Positions 26,917 through 35,781 of a DNA stretch of 64,000 bases are shown here, piece after piece. Positions within the stretch are counted from its first letter, which is position 1. Each line of letters begins with the position of its first letter. Both the position numbers and the translations under genes were made by a program. The stretch comes from 34-65-8 sp046294735. GTDB lineage: Bacteria > Pseudomonadota > Alphaproteobacteria > Sphingomonadales > Sphingomonadaceae. The stretch lies in assembly GCA_046294735.1 (NCBI GenBank), contig JBKBKB010000003.1, positions 310,001 through 374,000 of the forward strand, written 5' to 3'. The notes beneath the pieces were generated by a model. It made no database searches and was not told the origin of the DNA. It saw only the letters and a program-made list of their open reading frames with translations.

Positions 26917-27693
26917 ATGCCAAGCAGCAACGATATTGCTCTCGCCAACCGCCTTGCCGATGCCGCCGGCGGCGCCATTCGCCCTCTGTTTCGCGGAGAA
27001 TGGAGCGAGGAGCAGAAGGCCGACCGTTCGTTCGTCACCGAAGCCGACCGTGCCGCCGAAGCGGCAATGCGCGCCATCCTCGAAGCGGAATGCCCGGCCG
27101 ATGGCATCCAGGGCGAGGAATATGGCCTGCGCAACGAAAGCGCCGCGCGCCGGTGGGTACTTGATCCGATTGACGGCACCACCAGCTTCATCGCCGGGCG
27201 GCCAATCTTCGGCACCCTGATTGCCCTGATTGAGGACGGCTGGCCGGTGCTGGGCGTGATTGACCAGCCGATCCTGGGGGAACGGTGGGTCGGCATGGTC
27301 GGCCGGGGCACCACGCTGAATGGCAAGGCGGCCCGCACCGCGCCCCGGCGCGAACTGGGCGATGCGGTGCTGGCCACAACCTCGCCGCACCTGTTCACCG
27401 GCGATGAGGTCGACCACTTCATGGCCCTGGCCAAGGCGGTGGCAGAGCGCAAGATCATCTGGGGCGGCGATTGCTACAATTACGGTCTGCTTGCATCGGG
27501 CCACGTCGATATCGTGTGCGAGGCGGGGCTGAAACTGCATGACTTTGCCGCGCTGGTGCCGGTGGTTGAGGGAGCGGGCGGGACCATGTGTGACTGGAAC
27601 GGCGAACCGCTCCATGCGCAGAGCACCGGTGAAGTGCTGGCGATCGGGGATCCGGCGCGGATGGAGGATGTGCTGGAGGCCATGCACGGCTGA
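26917..27693 (+). CDS. hisN: histidinol-phosphatase, inositol monophosphatase family
   Basis: A 258-residue IMPase-fold phosphatase of the HisN type, which dephosphorylates histidinol phosphate in histidine synthesis. The start at the ATG 26917 gives MPSSNDIALANRLADAAGGAI, as in the family; an ATG at 26902 is an alternative. Metal-binding motifs are GEEYG (about residues 68-72) and DPIDGTTSF (about 85-93), with WGGDCYNYGLLASGHVDIVCEAGLKLHDFAALVPVVEGAGG later. The family is certain. Other substrates such as inositol or sugar phosphates cannot be excluded, but the DPIDGTTSF and CYNYG pattern fits HisN. It is divergent from an AraC-type gene. Confidence 0.87.
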   Translation: MPSSNDIALANRLADAAGGAIRPLFRGEWSEEQKADRSFVTEADRAAEAAMRAILEAECPADGIQGEEYGLRNESAARRWVLDPIDGTTSFIAGRPIFGTLIALIEDGWPVLGVIDQPILGERWVGMVGRGTTLNGKAARTAPRRELGDAVLATTSPHLFTGDEVDHFMALAKAVAERKIIWGGDCYNYGLLASGHVDIVCEAGLKLHDFAALVPVVEGAGGTMCDWNGEPLHAQSTGEVLAIGDPARMEDVLEAMHG

Positions 27694-27782
27694 CAAAACC
27701 ATGACTGCAAACCGACACGGTTAACCCAATCCCAATCCGTGCGCGGTACGTCCTCCCGTTCAAACTTTGCCCGGGAGCAAGC

Positions 27783-29777
27783 ATGGCGACCAGTGCGCCG
27801 ACCCAGACAGGACTGTCCGCGTCAAAGCCTGCCATGGTGGGCTGGGCGCGCTTGTTTGCATGGCTCCCGCTGTGGGTCATGCTGGCTGTCTCCGCGATCG
27901 AGCTGGCGCTGGCCAACCGCAAGTACAGCCTGTTCACTGGCGGTTTCGGCCAGTCACGCGCGGTCGACAGTGTGCCAGAACTGGCCTTGTTTCTGGTTGG
28001 CTATGGCGCGGTGCAGGCGCTATTGGCGCTTGCCGGCTGGGCGCTGGCCTGCCGCCTGGCCCACGGCAAGCCCGGCTGGGTTGCGATCTATCTGTTCGCG
28101 CTGATCAATGGCGTGCTGTTCTGCGGGCTGCTGGCGGCGCAGTACCAGCTCCATTCCTATTTCAGCGACGCGGTCGGCTTTACCCTGATCAAGCAGCTGG
28201 GCGGTGGCAGCCTGGTCGATGCGATCAAGTTCGGCCTGAGCGAGATCGGCGTGGCCGTGCTCGGCCTCGCGGGGGGAGTGCTGCTGGCGTGGGGTCTGAG
28301 GAAGATCCTTGGCCGCGTCCTGAGCCGAGCGGCCCCGTCGGCAAGGCCCGTTCCGCGCAAATTGACATGGAGCGTCGCCGCCCTGTTTGTGGTCGCAGCC
28401 TTCGCGATTCCCCGCACCGGCTCGGATGCGGCGTTTGGCCTCAACCGGACGCTTGGCTGGCAGGCCGCAACCGGTGTCCTGAACCTGGTCAGCGATGTCG
28501 ACCGCGACGGCTACGGCGTGTTCGCGATCCAGTATGACCCCGCACCGTTCGATCCAACCCGGCACCCGCTCGCGCTCGACATCCCCGGCAACGGGATCGA
28601 CGAGGACGGCTATGGCGGCGACCTTGAACTCGTGCCCCTGCCAGAGCCGCTGCCAGCCCAGACCTTTACCGGGCGGCGCCCGCATGTCGTGGTCGTGGTG
28701 CTGGAGTCGGTCCGATATGACGTGCTCGGCAAGCGGATCAACGGCAAGGTCGTGGCCCCGAACCTGGAGGCGCTGGCGGCACAGGGAAGCGCGGTCGTGC
28801 CCGCTTACAGCCATGTAGGCTTCACCACCGAATCGCTGAAGTCGGTCTTTTCCGGCCAGCTCGTCCCCCGGACCGGTGATCCGAGCCTGTTCACCGAGCT
28901 CAAGCAAAGCGGCTACAGGATCGGCGTCTATTCGGGCCAGCCGGAGGATTTCGGCGATATCTCCGCCACCGTATCGATGCGCAAATCAGCTGACGTCCAC
29001 GTCGATGCCGAAACCCTGCGAGAGAAACGTGCCTTTGAATTTGCCGCCATGGGCTCGTTGCTGGTGGCGGAGGAGCACCTGATGGCGGCGTTCGACCGCA
29101 CCCTGGGTGCAGGCACATGGGATGCGCCGCATTTCCTCTACTTCAATTTTCAGTCCGCCCATTTCCCTTACCACAACGACGCGGTGGGTATGAGGGTAGT
29201 GACGCAGCCGGTCCGCCGCAGCCAGATCAAGGCCGACAATGCTGCCGCCGTGCAGGCAACATACTGGAACGCGGTGGCCCATGCCGATGCCTGGCTGGGT
29301 GAGGTCATTGGCCGGCTCAAGGCCCGGGGCGTGTGGGACGATACGATCCTGATCGTCACCGGCGATCACGGCGAGGATCTGTTCGAGGAAGGGTTCCTCG
29401 GGCACGGACATGTGATCAACACCCGCCAGTACGGCACCGTGCTGGTCACCAACCGCCCGGGCATTCTGCCGGAAGGGCCGGTTTCGATGTCAGATTACCG
29501 CGCGATCCTGATAGCAGCGATGAGGGGCGAGGTGCCCCCTCAACCCCTTGCGCCCTTCTTGTACATTGGTGCCCTCGACAAGCCGACCGCGATCGGACTC
29601 GCCGGGTCGGGCAAGGCGCTCACCAGTCTGCGGCTCGACACCGGTGAAGCCTGTTTTGTGGAACAGGGGCGCTGCAGCCCCTATCAGGATACGTCAGGCC
29701 CGGATCGGGAGCGGGTCGACCGCGTGATCGCGCGCTGGGGAAGCGAGCGCTGGCGCGAACGGCAGCGGCCGCGCTGA
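27783..29777 (+). CDS. membrane sulfatase/LTA synthase-fold transferase
   Basis: A 664-residue membrane enzyme. Five hydrophobic segments in the first 215 residues (about 26-44, 65-90, 98-122, 155-175, 195-213) lead into a periplasmic alkaline phosphatase-superfamily domain (PF00884 type) from about residue 300. Supporting motifs are VVVVLESVRYDVLG near the start of the domain (metal-binding glutamate), TTESLKSVFSG (the threonine in the position of the LTA-synthase nucleophile) and VTGDHGEDLFEEGFLGHGHV (metal-binding DHGE). Enzymes of this type transfer or hydrolyse phosphate or phosphoglycerol groups on envelope polymers or lipids. The gene follows hisN by about 90 bp. The substrate is unknown. 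Confidence 0.75.
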   Translation: MATSAPTQTGLSASKPAMVGWARLFAWLPLWVMLAVSAIELALANRKYSLFTGGFGQSRAVDSVPELALFLVGYGAVQALLALAGWALACRLAHGKPGWVAIYLFALINGVLFCGLLAAQYQLHSYFSDAVGFTLIKQLGGGSLVDAIKFGLSEIGVAVLGLAGGVLLAWGLRKILGRVLSRAAPSARPVPRKLTWSVAALFVVAAFAIPRTGSDAAFGLNRTLGWQAATGVLNLVSDVDRDGYGVFAIQYDPAPFDPTRHPLALDIPGNGIDEDGYGGDLELVPLPEPLPAQTFTGRRPHVVVVVLESVRYDVLGKRINGKVVAPNLEALAAQGSAVVPAYSHVGFTTESLKSVFSGQLVPRTGDPSLFTELKQSGYRIGVYSGQPEDFGDISATVSMRKSADVHVDAETLREKRAFEFAAMGSLLVAEEHLMAAFDRTLGAGTWDAPHFLYFNFQSAHFPYHNDAVGMRVVTQPVRRSQIKADNAAAVQATYWNAVAHADAWLGEVIGRLKARGVWDDTILIVTGDHGEDLFEEGFLGHGHVINTRQYGTVLVTNRPGILPEGPVSMSDYRAILIAAMRGEVPPQPLAPFLYIGALDKPTAIGLAGSGKALTSLRLDTGEACFVEQGRCSPYQDTSGPDRERVDRVIARWGSERWRERQRPR

Positions 29778-29904
29778 ACGGCGTGCTTGCATTTCGGGGC
29801 AAGTTCGCTAGAGCGCCCCGCTTCACTGACACGTGATTCATGCGCCTGCCTGGCTGTAAGGGCTGCCAGGGCCGGTTCGAACGTGTCTCTGACAGGAGAT
29901 GAAA

Positions 29905-30108
29905 ATGCCCAAGATGAAAACCAAGAGCGGCGTGAAAAAGCGCTTCAAGCTCACTGCCACGGGTAAGGTCAAGCATGGTGTCGCCGGCAAGCGCCACCGC
30001 CTGATCAGCCACAATGCGAAGTATATCCGCCAGAACCGCGGCACCTCCGTCCTGTCCGAATCGGACTGGAAAGCGGTGAAAAAGTGGGCCCCTTACGGGC
30101 TCGACTGA
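29905..30108 (+). CDS. rpmI: 50S ribosomal protein L35
   Basis: Ribosomal protein L35, 67 residues, highly basic, with KMKTKSGVKKRFKLTATGKVK and AGKRHRLISH as signatures. The start at the ATG 29905 is chosen because AGGAG lies six bases before it. An in-frame ATG two codons earlier would have the ribosome site too close. It precedes rplT in the usual rpmI-rplT pair. In several bacteria this pair is autoregulated through an L20-binding leader. I see no leader here that can be claimed. Confidence 0.97.
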   Translation: MPKMKTKSGVKKRFKLTATGKVKHGVAGKRHRLISHNAKYIRQNRGTSVLSESDWKAVKKWAPYGLD

Positions 30109-30134
30109 GCGCGCGAATTTAGGAGAAACGGACT

Positions 30135-30494
30135 ATGCCTCGCATCAAACGCGGCGTCACCACACGCCAGAAGCACAAGCGGCTGCTCGACCAGGCCAAG
30201 GGCTATCGCGGTCGCCGCAAGAACACCATCCGCGTCGCCCGACAGGCGGTCGAAAAGGCCGGGCAGTATGCCTACCGAGACCGCAAGGTTAAGAAGCGCT
30301 CGTTCCGCGCCCTGTGGATCCAGCGGATCAACGCAGCGGTGCGCGCCGAAGGGCTGACCTATTCCCAGTTCATGCACGGCACCAAGCTGGCCGGGATCGA
30401 GCTGGACCGCAAGGTCATGGCCGACCTGGCGATGAACGAGGGTTCGGCCTTCAAGGCGATCATCGCCCAGGCCAGGGCGGCTTTGCCCGCCTGA
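30135..30494 (+). CDS. rplT: 50S ribosomal protein L20
   Basis: Ribosomal protein L20, 119 residues, with the N-terminal basic arm MPRIKRGVTTRQKHKRLLDQAKGYRGRRKNTIRVARQAVEKAGQYAYRDR and the C-terminal globular part LTYSQFMHGTKLAGIELDRKVMADLA. It binds 23S rRNA early in large-subunit assembly. It is 26 bp after rpmI, and a strong terminator follows at 30516-30548. Confidence 0.97.
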   Translation: MPRIKRGVTTRQKHKRLLDQAKGYRGRRKNTIRVARQAVEKAGQYAYRDRKVKKRSFRALWIQRINAAVRAEGLTYSQFMHGTKLAGIELDRKVMADLAMNEGSAFKAIIAQARAALPA

Positions 30495-30515
30495 GCCAGA
30501 CCCAGATGAAAAAGG

Positions 30516-30548
30516 TAAGGGCGGTTCCTTTGGAGCCGCCCTTTTCTT
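30516..30548 (+). terminator. rpmI-rplT intrinsic terminator
   Basis: A 12-bp stem (30516-30527 with 30531-30542, including one G-T pair, loop TTT) followed by TTTTCTTTT. It lies 22 bp after the rplT stop codon and separates the ribosomal operon from the next gene. Confidence 0.9.
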
Positions 30549-30614
30549 TTGCGCGCCATCGGCATAAGGCTCATCCCGGGTTGCACAAACACGACACGCC
30601 TAAGGAGGGCGGAC

Positions 30615-31487
30615 ATGGGTCGCCGGTGCGAAGTGACGGTGCGGTTCCACGAACCGCCCGCCGATTTGCGGGGGTATTTCACCACCTTTTACCGGGTCGA
30701 GTTCGATTGCCCGGACGGACCGGTCGAAGATGCCCTGCAACCCGAATGGGCTGGCCTGCGATTCTTCAATAACACTGGGACTGTCAGCAGTATCGCCGGT
30801 GGCGGTACCGTTGCCGGGGCTGATTTCATGGCCATGGGGCCAACCAGCCTGCCGGTCCGCTTCCAGCTGGCAACTTCGCGCATGTGGGGCGTTGGCCTGC
30901 TTCCGCAGGGCTGGGCCGCCTATATGGGCGTTCCGGCGCATGCCATGGCCAACCGTATCTTTGACGGGCGCAAAGAGCCCGCCTTCGGCCGCTTTGTATC
31001 TCTGGCTGACCGGCTGACTGCCGATCCCGCGCGAGAAGAACAGGAACTGGAGACAATAACCCGCTTCTTCCGCGAAGAAGCGCCGCGCGACACTGAAGAG
31101 GACGACCGGATCCTGGTGGTGCACCAGTTGCTGATCGATCCTGAATTGCCCGATGTTGCCGGGCTGGCCGAGCGAGCCGGGCTCCATCCACGCACGCTGG
31201 AGCGATTGTGCCGTAAGGCGTTCGGCTTTGCGCCAAAGAAACTGCTGCGGCGGCAGCGCTTCATGCGCAGCCTCGCGCAGTTCATGCTCGATCCGTCGAT
31301 GAAATGGATCGGCGCGATCGATGCGCTCTATTTCGACCAAAGCCACTTCGTGCGCGACTGCAAGGAATTCCTCGGCATGTCGCCGAGCGAATACGCCGCG
31401 CTTGATCATCCGATCCTGTCCTCGGTCATGCGGGAACGGATGCGGGTGCGCGGGGCGGCGGTGCAGGCGCTTGACCGGCCAGGATAA
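30615..31487 (+). CDS. AraC family transcriptional regulator
   Basis: A 290-residue AraC-type regulator from the ATG at 30615, preceded by a strong AAGGAGGGCGG. The C-terminal region has two helix-turn-helix motifs: GLAERAGLHPRTLERLCRKAFGFAPKKLLRRQRFMRSL and AIDALYFDQSHFVRDCKEFLGMSPSEYA (about residues 195-260). The N-terminal part (about 1-170) has 'VRFHEPPADLRGYFTTFYRVEF' followed by a mainly beta-sheet stretch, which looks like a sensory domain of the DUF6597 type. The gene follows the ribosomal terminator and ends about 50 bp before pheS, so it may be expressed alone. Its ligand and targets are unknown. Confidence 0.8.
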   Translation: MGRRCEVTVRFHEPPADLRGYFTTFYRVEFDCPDGPVEDALQPEWAGLRFFNNTGTVSSIAGGGTVAGADFMAMGPTSLPVRFQLATSRMWGVGLLPQGWAAYMGVPAHAMANRIFDGRKEPAFGRFVSLADRLTADPAREEQELETITRFFREEAPRDTEEDDRILVVHQLLIDPELPDVAGLAERAGLHPRTLERLCRKAFGFAPKKLLRRQRFMRSLAQFMLDPSMKWIGAIDALYFDQSHFVRDCKEFLGMSPSEYAALDHPILSSVMRERMRVRGAAVQALDRPG

Positions 31488-31538
31488 CGCACGACTATAT
31501 TTTGCCTTGCGGCACGTTTCCGGCTAGCGGCCCGTGCC

Positions 31539-32639
31539 ATGCAGGAACTCGAATCCCGGAATGAAGCGGCGCTGGCAGCGATCGCTGCCGCGCAGACGCC
31601 AGACGAGCTGGAAACCGTGCGCGTGGAAGCGCTGGGCAAGCAGGGCTGGATCACGCTCGCGCTCAAGACGCTGGGGGGGATGTCGCCAGACGAGCGGCAG
31701 GTTGCCGGGCCGCGCATCCAGGGCATTCGCGCGGCGGTGTCCGATGCCCTGGCGGCGCGCAAGCAGGTGCTGGAGGACGCCCTGCTTGAACAGCGGTTGG
31801 CCAGCGAGACGCTCGACCTGACGCTGCCGGCCCCCGCTGCTCCCAAAGGCAGCGTTCACCCGGTCAGCCAGGTGATGGACGAACTGGCGGAAATCTTCGC
31901 TGATCTCGGCTTTTCCGTCGCCACCGGCCCGGAGATCGAGGACGACTGGCACAACTTCACCGCGCTCAACATGGCCGAAACGCACCCGGCGCGGGCGATG
32001 CACGACACGTTCTATTTCCCGGATGTGGATAGCGAAGGCCGCCGGATGCTCCTGCGCACGCATACTTCACCGGTGCAGATCCGTTCGATGGCGGCGCAGG
32101 GCGCGCCGATCCGGATCATCGCGCCCGGCCGGGTCTACCGCTCTGACAGTGACGCGACCCACACCCCGATGTTCCACCAGGTCGAAGGGCTGGTGATCGA
32201 CCGCGACATTCATCTGGGCCACCTGAAGTGGACGCTGGAGACCTTCCTCAAGGCTTTCTTCGAGCGCGAGGACATCGTCCTGCGCCTGCGGCCAAGCTAC
32301 TTCCCGTTCACGGAGCCTTCGGTCGAAGTCGATGTTGGATGGCAGAATGTGGGGGGGCGCCGTGTTCTCGGCGGCGACGGCGATGCGCCGGGCCACGGGT
32401 GGATGGAACTGCTCGGCTCCGGCATGGTCAATCGCCGGGTGATCGAATCTGCGGGGCTCGCCCCGGACCAGTGGCAAGGCTTCGCGTTTGGCGTCGGCGT
32501 CGACCGCCTTGCCATGCTGAAGTACGGAATGGATGACCTGCGCGCCTTCTTCGACGGCGATAATCGCTGGCTGGCGCATTACGGCTTCTCGGCGTTCGAC
32601 CAGCCGACGCTTTCCGCTGGGGTGGGGGCACGGGCATGA
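31539..32639 (+). CDS. pheS: phenylalanyl-tRNA synthetase alpha subunit
   Basis: PheS of 366 residues, the catalytic subunit that activates phenylalanine. An N-terminal coiled coil (about 1-90, with PDERQVAGPRIQGIRAAVSDALAARKQVLE) comes first. The class II aminoacyl-tRNA synthetase core follows, with HPVSQVMDELAEIFADLGFSVATGPEIEDDWHNF, the motif 2 region RIIAPGRVYRSDSDATHTPMFHQVEG and motif 3 GFAFGVGVDRLAMLKYGMDDLR. The alpha-beta pair is encoded in one run. Its TGA overlaps the ATG of pheT (ATGA). Confidence 0.97.
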   Translation: MQELESRNEAALAAIAAAQTPDELETVRVEALGKQGWITLALKTLGGMSPDERQVAGPRIQGIRAAVSDALAARKQVLEDALLEQRLASETLDLTLPAPAAPKGSVHPVSQVMDELAEIFADLGFSVATGPEIEDDWHNFTALNMAETHPARAMHDTFYFPDVDSEGRRMLLRTHTSPVQIRSMAAQGAPIRIIAPGRVYRSDSDATHTPMFHQVEGLVIDRDIHLGHLKWTLETFLKAFFEREDIVLRLRPSYFPFTEPSVEVDVGWQNVGGRRVLGGDGDAPGHGWMELLGSGMVNRRVIESAGLAPDQWQGFAFGVGVDRLAMLKYGMDDLRAFFDGDNRWLAHYGFSAFDQPTLSAGVGARA

Positions 32640-35035
32640 AGTTTTCGATCGAATGGCTGAAGGACTTCCTCGACACCGGGGCCTCGGTGACCGAGATCGC
32701 CGCTGCGCTCAACCGGATCGGGCACGAGGTCGAAGGGATCGAGGACCCCGCGGAACGGCTAGCGGGCTTCCGCGTGGCCCATGTGCTCACCGCCGCACCC
32801 CATCCCGATGCCGACAAGCTGCAGGTGCTGACCGTCGACACCGGGGAAGGGCAGCCGCTGCAGGTCGTCTGCGGTGCGCCCAATGCCCGTGCCGGGATGA
32901 AGGGTGTGCTCGGCCTGCCCGGAGCCATCGTGCCCGCGAACGGCATGGAGCTGCGCAAGAGCGCGATCCGCGGGGTCGAATCGAACGGCATGATGTGTTC
33001 GGTTCGCGAACTGGAACTGGGCGAAGACCACAACGGGATCATCGAACTGCCCGCCGATGCGCCGGTCGGCATGGCCTTTGCCGATTACCACGGCACCTCG
33101 CCGGTGATCGAGGTGGCGATTACGCCCAACCGGCCCGATTGCATGGGCGTGCTGGGTCTGGCCCGCGATCTGGCCGCGTCGGGAATCGGCACGCTGAAGC
33201 CGCTGGCTGTGCCCGCGATCGAGGGCGCTTTCACCTGCCCGGCGGACATCCGCACCGACGATCCCGAAGGCTGCCCGGCCTTCTACGGCCGGGTCATTCG
33301 CGGCGTGACCAATGGAACCAGTCCTGACTGGATGCAGCGGCGGCTCAAGGCTGCCGGGCAGCGGCCGATCTCGGCCTTGGTTGACGTGACCAATTACCTC
33401 ATGCTGGCGTTTGGCCGCCCTGCCCACGTCTATGACCTGGCGAAGCTCTCGGGCGCGGTGGTCGCAAGGCGGGCACAGCCGGGCGAGCAGGTTCTGGCGC
33501 TGAACGAGAAGACCTATACCCTCGACCAGACCATGACCGTGATCGCCGACGACCGGCAGGTCCATGACATCGCCGGGATCATGGGCGGCGAGCATTCCGG
33601 GGTGAGCGAAGGCACGACCGATGTCCTGCTCGAAATTGCCTATTTCAACCCGGAAAGCATCGGCGTGACCGGGCGCAACCTGGGCCTGTCCTCCGACGCG
33701 CGCACCCGGTTCGAGCGCGGGGTCGATCCGGCGTTCCTCAATGACGGGCTGGCGATCCTGACCGATCTGATCCTGGGCCTGTGTGGGGGGCAGCCGAGTG
33801 CAATCGTGCGCGCAGGCGAGCCGCCACTGGCACCGAAAGTGGTGGCATTCGATCCCGCGCTGACCGCCAGCCTCGGCGGTGTGAGCGTGCCCGAGGCAGA
33901 ACAGCGCCGTATCCTCGAAGCGCTCGGCTTCAGCGTGGACGAAGGGTGGCAGGTGACCTGCCCGCCGCGCCGCCATGATATCGAAGGCCCGGCCGATCTG
34001 GTCGAGGAAGTGGTCCGCATCCACGGCCTCGACAATGTGCAGAGCGTGGCCCTGCCGCGGGCCGACGGGGTCGCCCGCCCCACCGCCACCCCGCTGCAGC
34101 TGACTGAGCGCAAGCTGCGCCGGGCCGCTGCCGCGCGCGGGCTCAACGAGGCGGTCACCTGGTCCTTCCTGCCCGTCGCCGATGCCGAGCATTTCGCCGA
34201 AGGCGCGCCATTGTGGGTGCTGGAAAACCCGATCAGCGAGGATATGAAGGCGATGCGCCCCTCGCTGCTGCCGGGGCTCCTGTCGGCCGCCAAGCGCAAT
34301 GCTGACCGGGGTGCGGACGGTTCGCGCCTGTTCGAAATCGGGCGGCGTTACTTCCGCGGCGCGAGCGGCGCGAGCGACGAGAAGCCGACCCTGGGCATAA
34401 TCCTCGCCGGAGAGAAAACCCCGCGCGGCTGGGCGACCGGGAAAGCCGCCGCGTTCGATGCCTATGATGCCAAGGCCGAAGCGCTCGCGCTGCTCGAAGC
34501 GGCAGGCGCGCCGGTCGAGAGCCTGATGGTGATGGGCCCGGACAGCATCGGGCCGGGGGCGCAGTTCCATCCCGGTCAGTCAGCCACCCTGCGGCTCGGG
34601 CCGAAGAACGTGCTGGCCCGGTTTGGCGTTCTCCACCCGGCTACGCTCAAGGCGTTCGACATCGATGGCCCGGTGGCTGCGGCCGAGCTGTTTCTCGATG
34701 CCATTCCGGCGCGCAAGGGCGCAGGCTTTGCCCGGCCGCCCTATGCCCCGCCTGCCTTGCAGGCGATCACGCGAGACTTTGCCTTTCTGGTTCCGGCTGC
34801 TCTGCCAGCGGGCGACCTGCTGCGGGCGGTGCGCGGGGCAGACAAGGCAGCGATTGTCGCAGCGCGGGTGTTCGACCTGTTCACCGGGCAGGGCGTGCCC
34901 GACGGCCGGAAATCGGTCGCGCTGGAGGTCACGCTCCAGCCGGGCGACAAGACCTTCACCGACGCCGAGATCAAGGCGATTTCCGACAAGGTGGTGGTCT
35001 CGGCAGCCAAACTGGGCGCGGAGCTGCGCGGATGA
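32636..35035 (+). CDS. pheT: phenylalanyl-tRNA synthetase beta subunit
   Basis: PheT of 799 residues, about normal for the bacterial beta subunit. An N-terminal tRNA-binding (EMAP-like) domain with VAHVLTAAPHPDADKLQVLTVD comes first, then the B3/B4 editing domain (NRPDCMGVLGLARDLA onward). The B5 domain and catalytic-like core follow, then the C-terminal FDX-ACB anticodon-binding domain with ITRDFAFLVP and TDAEIKAISDKVV. It overlaps pheS and the following SDR gene by 4 bp each, so the four genes to prfC are one transcription and translation unit. Confidence 0.97.
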   Translation: MKFSIEWLKDFLDTGASVTEIAAALNRIGHEVEGIEDPAERLAGFRVAHVLTAAPHPDADKLQVLTVDTGEGQPLQVVCGAPNARAGMKGVLGLPGAIVPANGMELRKSAIRGVESNGMMCSVRELELGEDHNGIIELPADAPVGMAFADYHGTSPVIEVAITPNRPDCMGVLGLARDLAASGIGTLKPLAVPAIEGAFTCPADIRTDDPEGCPAFYGRVIRGVTNGTSPDWMQRRLKAAGQRPISALVDVTNYLMLAFGRPAHVYDLAKLSGAVVARRAQPGEQVLALNEKTYTLDQTMTVIADDRQVHDIAGIMGGEHSGVSEGTTDVLLEIAYFNPESIGVTGRNLGLSSDARTRFERGVDPAFLNDGLAILTDLILGLCGGQPSAIVRAGEPPLAPKVVAFDPALTASLGGVSVPEAEQRRILEALGFSVDEGWQVTCPPRRHDIEGPADLVEEVVRIHGLDNVQSVALPRADGVARPTATPLQLTERKLRRAAAARGLNEAVTWSFLPVADAEHFAEGAPLWVLENPISEDMKAMRPSLLPGLLSAAKRNADRGADGSRLFEIGRRYFRGASGASDEKPTLGIILAGEKTPRGWATGKAAAFDAYDAKAEALALLEAAGAPVESLMVMGPDSIGPGAQFHPGQSATLRLGPKNVLARFGVLHPATLKAFDIDGPVAAAELFLDAIPARKGAGFARPPYAPPALQAITRDFAFLVPAALPAGDLLRAVRGADKAAIVAARVFDLFTGQGVPDGRKSVALEVTLQPGDKTFTDAEIKAISDKVVVSAAKLGAELRG

Positions 35036-35781
35036 AAACGGCACTGGTCACCGGCGCAACCTCTGGCATCGGCGAAGCGACCGTGCGCACACTGGTGGCG
35101 AGCGGCTGGCGCTGCGTGGCGACAGGGCGGCGCAAAGAACGGCTCGTCGCGCTGGTCGCCGAATTGGGTGCGGACAAGGTCCACCCGGCGGTGTTCGACG
35201 TGCGCGATACCGCCGCGCTCGATGCTGCGCTGGCGGCACTGCCCGGGGAATTCGCCGGGATCGACCTGCTGGTCAACAATGCAGGGCTGGCCCAGGGCCT
35301 GTCGCCCGCGCAGGACGCCAATCTCGATGACTGGCAGACCATGATCGACACCAATGTGACGGCCATGGTGATCCTCACCCGAAAGCTGCTGCCCGGCCTG
35401 ATTGTGCGCAAGGGCGCGATCATTGCCATCGGATCGGTCGCGGGGAACTACATCTATCCCGGCGGCAACGTCTATGCCGGGTCCAAGGCGTTCGCGAACC
35501 ACTTCACGCTCGCCCTGCGGGCCGATCTCCATGGCACAGGCGTGCGCGTTACCTCGATTGAACCCGGCATGGTCGAGACCGAGTTCACCCTGGTGCGGAC
35601 CGGCAGCCAGAAAGCGTCCGACGATCTCTATGCCGGGGCCCACCCGATGACCGGTCAGGATATTGCCGACACAATCCGCTGGATCGCCGAACTGCCCCCG
35701 CACCTCAACATCAACCGGATCGAACTGATGCCGGTCAACCAGGACTTCGCCGGCTTCCGCGTCGCGCGTACGCAACCATGA
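35032..35781 (+). CDS. short-chain dehydrogenase (YdfG/serine 3-dehydrogenase-like)
   Basis: A 249-residue classical short-chain dehydrogenase/reductase. The cofactor loop TGATSGIGEA is at residues 7-16, with NNAG near 82-85 and the catalytic YAGSK (Y147-x3-K151). RRKER after the second strand (R34 region) suggests NADP preference, and the overall pattern (IGSVAGNYIYPGGNVYAGSK, VETEF) resembles YdfG-type NADP-dependent 3-hydroxy acid dehydrogenases acting on serine or allothreonine. It is translationally coupled to pheT upstream and prfC downstream by 4-bp overlaps on both sides. Being in a translation operon gives no clear clue to substrate. Confidence 0.85.
   Translation: MKTALVTGATSGIGEATVRTLVASGWRCVATGRRKERLVALVAELGADKVHPAVFDVRDTAALDAALAALPGEFAGIDLLVNNAGLAQGLSPAQDANLDDWQTMIDTNVTAMVILTRKLLPGLIVRKGAIIAIGSVAGNYIYPGGNVYAGSKAFANHFTLALRADLHGTGVRVTSIEPGMVETEFTLVRTGSQKASDDLYAGAHPMTGQDIADTIRWIAELPPHLNINRIELMPVNQDFAGFRVARTQP

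Noticed and set aside
32759..34570. A 603-residue open frame on the minus strand
   Set aside because: It is antisense to pheT, which has all expected domains. The composition (histidine, arginine, glutamine-rich) is that of an antisense frame.
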